Of a stretch of 64,000 nt of DNA, positions 56,563 through 64,000 are shown piece by piece; the first letter of the stretch is position 1; every line of letters begins with the position of its first letter. This DNA is from Dipteronia dyeriana. Its lineage: Eukaryota > Streptophyta > Magnoliopsida > Sapindales > Sapindaceae. The translations under genes were made by a program, and so were the position numbers. The DNA lies in NCBI GenBank assembly GCA_032871835.1, contig CM065297.1:42409098-42473097 (forward strand), written 5' to 3'. Under the pieces are notes generated by a model. It worked only from the letters and a program-made list of their open reading frames with translations. It was not told the DNA's origin and did not search any database.

Positions 56563-58830
56563 TGAAGGGAAAAATCGGTTCAAAACACGGTAGAAACATA
56601 AAATTAGGGTTTGATATATTTAAAAAATTTCCCCTTAAAAGAAAAAACCTTAACCCTAGATTAATTGACATATATTAAAAGTATCGTACCTTTTTCTCGT
56701 GACGATTGAACTAGCGTCGAATTGAATCCACAAGATCTTCCAATCTAATCACAAATGTGAATCACCTTGGAGTGTAGGCTCCCTTTCTATAAATTGTCTA
56801 CCTGAGGATGGAAACAAACAAAATCACTTTCTTTGTTAGTCACAATAATCCTCCAAGAAGAAAAATAAAGAACGTCAGGTCACTTGTGAATTATCAATCA
56901 ATTTGATTGAAAATCGCGTGAACCTAGATTCATTGTTGTACACAAAACCTTTTAATGTAAAGGCTACTAATGCACTATCGATTACAAAACGTTCTTTCTT
57001 CCTTTTCCTCTTTGCCGATTTTTCACACACCAAACATTAGAGTTGGACGAATTTATCTAAAGCAAGAACCAAATTCTCTACACTCAAAATTCTCTCTTGG
57101 GCGAATTTTCTTCTTAGAAAAATTACTTTGACCAAAATTTTCCTCTTTTTTTTTAACTAAAAACTTGGCTTGGCCGAATTCTACATCCCATTTATGTAGT
57201 GGCCGAATTCATTGCCCTAATTTATTTAGGGTTGGTCAAATTCCTCTTGTCTTTATTTTAGAAGACCTAATCCTCTCCTAAAAAGGATTTACTTAGTGGG
57301 TAAGAATTTTTTCCTTAGGTGGATTTACTTGGTGACCAAGAATCCTTTTCAAAGAAGAATCATTTTCAAAAAAGAATCCTTTTCTACACCAAGACTCCTA
57401 ATCCAACTCAAACAGTGTATTTATTTAATCATTAATTATTGAATATATTTAAATAATATGATAATAGGAGACATACTCCTACTAGAAAAAAAAATTTAAC
57501 TTTTAATTGAATAATTAATTAATTAACTTAATTAATTTATATTTAATTAAATAATAAAATAAAAAATAAAAAATTAAGCTATTGTAAATAGCCTTAGCCG
57601 CCCAAGCCAATATATATGGACCAAATATTGTTTTTTCTATTTTATTAAATCCATTAGACTTAAGTAAAAAGTTCACATGTGAACTAGACTCATTCTTACT
57701 GTCAGAAACAAGTCCACATGCCTTAATACAATTCTAGATGGACCCATAAATTGGTCTGGTAGAATATATCAAGTGATCCATGCAAGTTCGTGTGAATTGG
57801 AGATATTGGCAGGCTATATAAATTTAAGCTCCAATAGACATAACCTAATCACTATCAACAAATGAATTCACTTACGTCTGATCTATTAATTTTAGTTCAT
57901 TCCACTAAAGAACTAAAATTGAACTCTTAAATAAAGATAAAATAAGTTAATATTGTTCATTCATACCCTAGACAATTAATGGAGATAGTGTATCCTCGTG
58001 AAGAATATCAGTAATCGCCAAGAGCTCATAGACCGTTTATAGCTCTCCAAGTTACCATATTTACTCATATGACCACATTTAGAACTTAGATATTTTGACT
58101 TGTCCATAAGCCATATTTCAATAGACATTATTGATAACTTAATGTTAAGACTTAATATTCAATACCTCAAAATATCCATCTGATGATATTCTACTCTCAT
58201 TTAATAATTGGAGCCACGATGTCCATATCTATAAATGAAGTCCTCTATCGATTAACAAATGAATACAACAAAACTATCAAGGATAGACTATTCTATATAA
58301 TCGTACTCATTGATAACTCAAATGATAACACTTGCAAACATAAGTCCATCATTTATCTCAGGATTGAGATATACTCTTCGTTTGTCTTCAAGTAAAAAAA
58401 AATATCCATTGACGGTTCTGGATAAAGTATCTCACTGTGATCCTATTCAATGCACCTAGTGCACTAGATTCCTTTGTCCAAAGACACCACACTTTGATGA
58501 TTTTAGACTCATCATAACACATTCGTTCCCACTCAAATGCTAGCAAAAGAATCTATAACTTTAAGAAGATACGGGCTCCCGACCCTTATCTTAAGTTGTG
58601 AATATTATTCAAGACTAACTATGGAATTGTGTCTACCTCATACATATCCAGATGTACAAATAATTCTTCTTTTCTCATAGTCTTTTGACCTTATTATTAT
58701 TTACTTTTGACAATTATAATAATTAAACTATAAATGCTATAAGATTTGTTAAACTATAAATCACTTTTATTAATATGAAAAGATTGTCAAATGCATTATT
58801 ACACTCTTGCTATCGAGCATAATCCCAACA
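56563..58830 (-). repeat. A7 5' LTR
   Basis: The LTR is 2268 bp, TGAAGGGAAAAATCGG ... ATCCCAACA, followed by tttac. It contains the antisense 71-codon frame (58183-58395, 70 codons here), the TTGGCCGAA repeats (57100-57250) and the GGATT/CTTGG repeats (about 57283-57350). Confidence 0.9.
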
Positions 58831-58835
58831 TTTAC

Positions 58836-59044
58836 AACTCTGATTATCATCAATTTGAGATGAAGAGTTATGGAGATGGAGAGATAGAAAGAGAGAGATT
58901 AGTGATGGAGTTGAGAAGAGAGAGAAATGGACAGAGAGTTGAAATTTTGAAATAAAGTAAAACACTGATTGAGATATTGATAATATCATAGCATAAAACT
59001 CATGTATCTATTGAAAAAAAAAAATATGATGAAAAAAAACCTTA
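58836..59044. other. H1 internal segment right of A7
   Basis: Purine-rich sequence with GAGAGA runs continues 51000-51162. It is noncoding. Confidence 0.6.
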
Positions 59045-59759
59045 AGACCATCTCTAACCTTGCTCCATTCTTTGCGCCATCTCCAATTTGCAGTGAAAAT
59101 CCTCTAACCCACCTCTATTCTTTACGGCATCTATTTGTTGATGAATATTGTCACGCAATATATTGTGCGACACTGTTCATTTGCGCAAAAAATCAGCTAA
59201 GTTTTCTTATTTTTTTCCAACCCTCAACTTTTATATAATCACTGTTTAACCCTATTTATTAAAATCGATTCTGATTATATCCTTTATTTAAAGGTTTTGT
59301 TTAATCACAGGTTTACCCTAATCAATTAAATTTATTCCAACTTAGTCTTTTTTATTGTTTAATGATTTTGATTTGATTTAATTATTATTGATATAAACAT
59401 TTATAATAAACTAAAATGAATTGTATAATTAAAAAATTTAAATGCAATTTTTTTAAAATAAATCACTTAATCGAAAACAACAGAAATTAATATGTACTTT
59501 TAATTTTATGCTTTTTCTTTTTTATTTATGAAATGTAATGTTAAGGTTATTTTAATAATAAATGCAATATTTTAACTAATTAAATTTAATTTCCTATTAT
59601 GTATTAATTTCATAATTTCTTATCGTATTGCAATATTATGTTAATTATAGGGTGAAATGTAGTGCAGTGGGTTGGAGATGAAATAGTGAAATAGTGTGAA
59701 AGTTGGACCATATTAGTGCAAAAGTTGCACCAAAAGAACCATTCGGGTTAGAGATGCCA
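59045..59759. mobile_element. M1: possible MITE inside H1
   Basis: The ends are inverted: GACCATCTCTAACC at 59046-59059 and GGTTAGAGATGCC at 59746-59758, sharing the core CATCTCTAACC. The inner flanks have partly matching CTCCAACCCAC-type sequence. Such GGCATCTC(C/T)AACC ends occur in plant PIF/Harbinger-like MITEs with a TTA/TAA target. Here TTA is on the left and TAA on the right, which is not a clean direct duplication. It is ~715 bp and AT-rich, with no transposase. It could also be part of H1 itself. Confidence 0.45.
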
Positions 59760-60020
59760 TAAATGATAGGATAATAAGTGCTGAGTTAATGACAGTTTTA
59801 TTGATAGAAAATTTGTTAGTGTTTATGGCATGTAGCAATGTCACGCCTTCCAATGTCAATGAATCACAGATACATACAAGCAACATCAGTAAATACAAGT
59901 AACGGATCAAAACACAAAGAAGAAAAAAAGCCATCAAGTCGGTGACTATACGGTCTAGGTGCTAGGCACTGGTCCACCGTACGGGTGGCACTTAGTGCCT
60001 ACTAGAACACTGGCCATAAT

Positions 60021-60650
60021 TGAAAGGTGAATTCCCTAATATTTTGGAGTTCGAGAATCATACAAATTTTGAGGATGAAATTTTTTAAGGGGAAAGAGTT
60101 ATATGACCTGAATTTTTGTTTCCTTCTTTAACATTAGTAAAAATATGAATATTAATATTTATATAAATAGAAACACATTCATTCAATTTTTTTTTGTTAA
60201 GGCAACTAAATCATCTGGTAATAAACCAGAATATTTTGGCAATAAACCAAATCAGTGATTGATTCTCCAGCATTATTACAAGTTAATTCCACATTTAGAG
60301 AGATTTAAAATAAGTTAATTCAACATTTACAAAAAATTGAAATAAGTCAATTCCACATTTAGTGGGATTCGAATTATTAGCAAAATCAATGGGATTTGTA
60401 TATCTTCAATATTTTTATTAGCAAATTCGGTGGGAGGAATTTTTTTATATATAATTATTCACATATATATAAATAGTAATATCAACTAAAGGTAATGTTT
60501 TCACACAAAAACTCTCACCTTTCAACACTTGTTTCCCTATCAAAAGATCATAGCAAAATAATGTCTTATTGATTGAGTCAGAAAAATTTGAAGGTATGAT
60601 TTCTTAAACTTTGTTTTCTTTTTAAATTTTTATTTATAGAATTAGTTTTT
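60021..60650 (+). mobile_element. G2: 3' end of a chromovirus-like gypsy element with partial LTR
   Basis: From 60029 the plus strand decodes EFPNILEFENHTNFEDEIF and a stop (60086-60088). FEDE-type endings followed by a purine tract are known from plant chromovirus pol genes of the Tekay/Del kind. AAGGGGAAAGAG (60087-60098) fits a polypurine tract. An LTR would then start near 60100 and run, TA-rich, with TATATATAAATAG near 60463-60475, until C2 begins near 60650. No partner LTR is seen. Confidence 0.4.
60280..60375. repeat. Three 32-bp imperfect tandem repeats
   Basis: Units start at 60280, 60312 and 60344, each beginning AAGTTAATTC or AAGTCAATTC followed by (C/A)ACATTTA. They lie upstream of the TATA-like sequence in the putative G2 LTR, a typical place for promoter repeats. 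Confidence 0.75.
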
Positions 60651-61288
60651 GTTAATAAATTCGATATAAACAAAATGAATTCGGATTACAGTTCACCATC
60701 GAAAATCCGAATTCAAACGGAAGCGGAATCGAACACCTGAGATTGTATCACCGGTCGGAGGATGATCACACGATCAAAAAGTCCCCTCTGATCATAATGC
60801 AAGAACCCACACTCTGATCTTTGATGGGAGAAAATTCTACAATGAATTTCTCCACATCTCTTTTGTGTTTATAACTCTGTAAATTGTATATTGTGCCTCT
60901 CTTTATACTTGCACACTCAAGCACACACTGTGTTATTCTTTGCACCGAAATATACACATGACACAACACTTACATTTTGTTGCCTTGCATGCATGCTAAC
61001 AGACTACACAAACATTCATATACTGCACAGCCTAGCATTGCATAGACAATGCCTTCACTTCCCATGCACATACACAGTACATTTCGTGCATGCCTCATCC
61101 AATTCATGTATATGTGTATATATTTGTTTGTCTTGTCTGTTATATTTATATCAGTTTCTCAAACTGTTATATATAGCCACTCACAAAACTGCCCATGTAG
61201 TTTTATATGCTTGTTAGGCTAGGTGACTTGGGCTTGGTCCACTTGGATGTATAATGGGTCTCCAACCCATACCCCAAATATACAAACA
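60650..61288 (-). repeat. C2 3' LTR (copia)
   Basis: The right edge is firm: in sense GAGTGGGAGA (61289-61298 on the plus strand as TCTCCCACTC) is a purine tract directly before TGTTTGTATATTTGGGG. The left edge near 60650 (TGTTAATAAATTCG) is a guess from a TG. 60677 (TGAATTCGG) is an alternative. AACGGAAGCGGAATCG near 60716 resembles the U5 end of other copia LTRs. There is no target duplication to check, since the other end is off-window. Confidence 0.55.
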
Positions 61289-61298
61289 TCTCCCACTC

Positions 61299-62275
61299 GC
61301 ACAAACGGGGCCAACACAGTTAAGTTACCACAAGCCCATTATAGGTGCAACCTTATTAATCAACATCTGCCACTCCCCAAATGGCGTAAGATGTGATTTA
61401 TACAGAGGTGCCTTAAAAACATCTAAACACAAGTATTATCATCATTATCAAAAGTGTTCATACGGGTAAATGCATTGTGTGACCTATGAATAATCAATAA
61501 TATATATAAAGGGGGCTAACAATCCCAAATGTAAATTCTCTATTTACAAGAGATAATATTGTTCATTATTGTATCCTAGATTTAATTTTTAATTTTTATC
61601 AGTCTAAAGCATACTTAATCCCTAAAACGTTATGCTTGACTTTTTCACATTTCATGTTTTCACAATTGTAACAAATACAATTGATCGATCGGTGAATATA
61701 TAAGTCAGATAAAAATTCATTAAATCTTTCCATTTTGTCTTTATCTCTCCGTCTCCAGAACAACTGCTACCCTAGACGTGCCCCATAGGCTGAATTATCA
61801 TAGCCATAGAAATAACATGCTAAAGGAACTAACATCATCCTGTCACTTCAAGATAGCGTAAATGGTCATAAGGACATTGTTTGAAGTTAACGTAAAACTT
61901 CAATAGAACTTACACAATGAGGAAGCAGGGATTCATTCTCTCGTTTTCCACATCGGTTATAAATAGCACACGTGGTATGAAACACGTGTTATAGTGAATT
62001 TCATTCTAATTAAGAATGCATATGTCTTTATATTATTCAATATACAGATCTTAGTCTAGTCACAACTCTCCTGACTAACCTGAGTTCTTAAAAGCTCTCC
62101 TCTCTCAGGTGCCATATTAAGATCTCACATCTGGCTTGAATCATGTATCAATGATAGTGGGGTCTATCGTGATCGGTTTTAAAACATATTAGTATATTTA
62201 ATGTGAACCTCATCTTGACAAAATCAAAGCGACATATTCATATATACTAGCTCCGCGAGAATATATCCTACATAT

Positions 62276-62333
<58 letters not shown>

Positions 62334-62550
62334 GTGTGTGTGTGTGTGTGTGTCTCATCTCAGCTTGCTATCTCAGCAACTGAGGCGACCGCACGTGTAA
62401 GAATGCTGGTCTCAACCTAACGACATATTTCTAATACATTATGTGTGTAATAATGCTAGCATTATCGGTAAATTTCCTTACTATTAAAGTTATATCATAA
62501 TCCACTCAATCTAGAATTATATTGGTATAGATTTATCAAGTTTATATCAT
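61299..62550 (-). other. C2 unresolved 3' internal region
   Basis: It should contain the end of RNase H and the pol C-terminus. I can read only scattered possible residues. It includes a (TA)n(TG)n run at 62281-62353. No gene is assigned. Confidence 0.4.
62281..62353. repeat. Compound microsatellite (TA)n(TG)n
   Basis: About 49 bp of TA is followed by about 23 bp of TG in direct succession. Confidence 0.97.
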
Positions 62551-63560
62551 AATTTCTATTGGGCCTTGTACATATCACAATGTACACAAAATAGTTAGTC
62601 GTACTTTCAAGGTATGTCATAATCCTCTTGACAACATCTCAATGTTGTAATCAAAGATTATATTGGTGTCCACTCACCAATCTTATGATGTAACTAAGAA
62701 TAGATTGTGTACATATAACAATGTACATGAGACTATGCATGGTACTAACATAAAAAACTTGTAATTAATAACTTGATCTTATGGAGTTTCAAGGTACCCA
62801 TTGAGGCTAATAGTATGTAATTTCACAATAGGAGTATAATTGTTCATTCCGAATCAACTCTCACTCCTAATACATATAAGCCACATTGCTCATATAAAAT
62901 CTCAAAGAAATTTGAGAATTACCATTTCATTATGGTTTTATAAACTCTTCATTATTTCTAGCCAAGACATATAGTCCATATATATAGATAATATAAAAAT
63001 TATCCTTAGCCTATTTAGTGTACTTGCCATGGCTATCTTTAGTCATCATTAATCTGTTAGACATTACAGCTTGATGAAAGAAAATATACCACTTTCTAGA
63101 GGATTGTTTCAAACCATACAATACGTAAGCACACTTATGCGCTCTTAGTCCTTTGAAACAAAAATTTACAGGCTATTCCATGTAAATCTCTTCCTCTAGT
63201 TCTCTACCGAGAAGTACAATAATTACATCCATCTGATGTAATTTCAGGTTCAAATATGTGACTAGTGTTGGAATAAGGCATATAGAAGAAAACATTACTT
63301 CCAAAGAATAATTTTTTTTATTTACGATTAATAGCGCCTTATACGTCTCATTAGTACTTTCTGCCTGACATATGATATATATGAATCCATACGTTCATTA
63401 CCAGGCAGTAAGTGAATCAAGTCTCGGACATGATCACTTTTCTATCTCCATCTCCTCTTCCATCGCTTCCATTCATATATTCACTTAGTAGATAGTAGTG
63501 ATAGCTTAATTCTAAAATCTTTGGCTCATCACTGTCAAGTGAAGTAATCATCAAAACTTC
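62551..63560 (-). pseudogene. C2 pol: reverse transcriptase and RNase H relic
   Basis: On the minus strand, from right to left, I read EAMEEEMEIEK near 63450-63480, LPGNERMDSYI near 63380, and LNLKLHQMDV with LEEEIYMEQPVNF (63160-63260). YGLKQSSRKWYIFFHQA follows near 63070-63110. Toward the left are SLMYIVICTQSI and DVVKRIMTYLESTTNYF (62560-62740), the RT-RNase H connection. These match the copia order and spacing. Stops and indels are frequent, and the YVDD region near 62960-62990 is not preserved (reading IYIYGLYVLA around it). Confidence 0.7.
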
Positions 63561-64000
63561 CGTTTCAAACTTCGAAAGATGACATGAGATAATTTTATGA
63601 TTATGTCCACGAGTTGGTAAATTATTATAGTGGTTGATTTAACAGTTGTTTCACTACCACTAGGGATAAAAGATCCATGAGGATTTCTACTCCCACTAAG
63701 GTGTAGATTTTTACTTTCACTCCCATTAGGGATGAAAGATCCATTTGGAATTCCACTCCCACTAGGGATGGAATATCAAGTTAAATTTTAATTTACCGCC
63801 ACTCGCATATTAACACAGATCATCTAATTCTAAAATTTAGATATCAATATTAAATTCACTTCTACTAAGAAATTCTTTCTCTAATAATGACATCTTGTGA
63901 TTCAAATTCAGTCACACTTCTATCTAATTATACACCATCATTTATTTAATCTTTTGGAATGCACAGTGTATCAAACAAAGATACAACTTCTCTTCTTGCA
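63561..64000 (-). other. C2 linker upstream of RT, with short degenerate repeats
   Basis: Between about 63650 and 63780 the motif CTCCCACTAGGGATGAAAGATCC returns in three or four changed copies, roughly 32-36 bp apart. In sense one frame reads a Gly/Ser/Pro-rich repeat (PSGSGIPNGS, then PNGSES). Such low-complexity linkers occur between integrase and RT of copia pol. The remainder has no readable motif. Confidence 0.45.

Larger units (their letters stand above)
51163..58830 (-). mobile_element. A7: family A copia element lacking gag
   Basis: This 7.7 kb minus-strand element has LTRs 51163-53561 (3') and 56563-58830 (5'), a tRNA-Met primer site (56549-56560) and a perfect target duplication tttac (51158-51162 and 58831-58835). 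It interrupts H1. The internal region keeps RT, RNase H and integrase, but at about 56296 passes from the integrase linker straight into the leader close to the primer site. This deletes gag, protease and most of the leader (~2.35 kb relative to A2). Confidence 0.93.
50748..60012. mobile_element. H1: hAT-type DNA transposon, non-autonomous, split by A7
   Basis: Terminal inverted repeats are TAGTGTTCTAGTA (50748-50760) and TACTAGAACACTG (60000-60012), which differ only at the outermost base. They are flanked by an 8-bp duplication, GCCATAAG (50740-50747) and GCCATAAT (60013-60020), with one mismatch. hAT elements make 8-bp duplications and often begin C/TAGTGTTCT. The subterminal regions contain CTAG-rich repeats (GACTAGTC, GCTAGGTG, GGTGCTAGGCAC), also typical. 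Without A7 the element is ~1.6 kb and shows no transposase frame, so it must have been moved by another element. Confidence 0.8.
60650..64000 (-). mobile_element. C2: decayed copia element, 3' part, runs off the window
   Basis: The minus-strand order from left to right is LTR, purine tract, unresolved 3' internal region, RNase H/RT relic (62551-63560) and the upstream linker to base 64000. No frame longer than about 100 codons survives, so it is visible only by reading short motifs. Its sequence differs from family A and C1, and it looks like the oldest copia element here. Confidence 0.65.

Noticed and set aside
60891..61217. Open frame of 108 codons on the plus strand, Cys/His-rich
   Set aside because: It lies inside the C2 LTR, antisense to the element, with low-complexity composition and no recognisable domain or homologous frame elsewhere in the window.
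62281..62353. Long TA/TG tract as a possible regulatory or CRISPR-like repeat
   Set aside because: It is a simple microsatellite with no spacers. The other TA runs in the window are of the same kind.

Overview
This window reads as a gene-free, AT-rich plant chromosome block, probably pericentromeric or other heterochromatin, built almost entirely from nested transposable elements. Plant origin is inferred from the element types: Ty1/copia elements with ~2 kb LTRs primed by initiator tRNA-Met, a Ty3/gypsy element with a second RNase H domain as in the plant Tat group, a chromovirus-like relic and a small hAT element. I find no host protein gene, tRNA, rRNA or CRISPR array. Every sizeable reading frame is a transposon relic or an LTR frame, and every pol gene in the window is broken.

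One copia family, called A here, has LTRs of about 2.0-2.5 kb running TGTTGGGATTATGCTCG...TTTTCCCTACA in sense. It accounts for seven insertions: A1 (1-4364, minus, cut by the window edge), A2 (6574-16085, minus), A3 (plus-strand LTR split as 6384-6573 and 16086-17837), A4 (plus, 17838-45932, split three times), A5 (minus solo LTR, 20692-22086 and 31621-32466), A6 (plus solo LTR, 40798-43268) and A7 (51163-58830, minus). Other elements are C1 (copia of another family, 22087-31615, plus), N1 (gag-only LTR element, 33112-40131, minus), N0 (relative of N1, 4365-6383, minus), G1 (Tat-like gypsy, 45933-50445, minus), H1 (hAT, 50748-60012), M1 (possible MITE inside H1), G2 (chromovirus 3' end, 60021-60650, plus) and C2 (decayed copia, 60650-64000, minus).

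The insertion order can be read from target-site duplications. A3 landed in the LTR of N0. A2 landed in A3 (agtat/tgtat), and A4 landed in A3. A4 was then hit by A5 (gcgca), N1 (ggagg) and A6 (ataac/gtagc). C1 landed in A5 (ttagg). A7 landed in H1 (tttac), and H1 itself has an 8-bp duplication (GCCATAAG/GCCATAAT). The deepest stack is N0 > A3 > A4 > A5 > C1. The missing right halves of A4, A3 and N0, and the missing 3' end of G1, fit one large deletion with its breakpoint near 45932.

The elements are potential partners only as autonomous and non-autonomous relatives. A1 and A4 share a deletion of the Gag zinc knuckle and protease active site. A7 lacks gag, and N1 never shows any pol. All three would have needed proteins supplied by other copies to move. 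No element in the window is intact enough to encode a full set of proteins.
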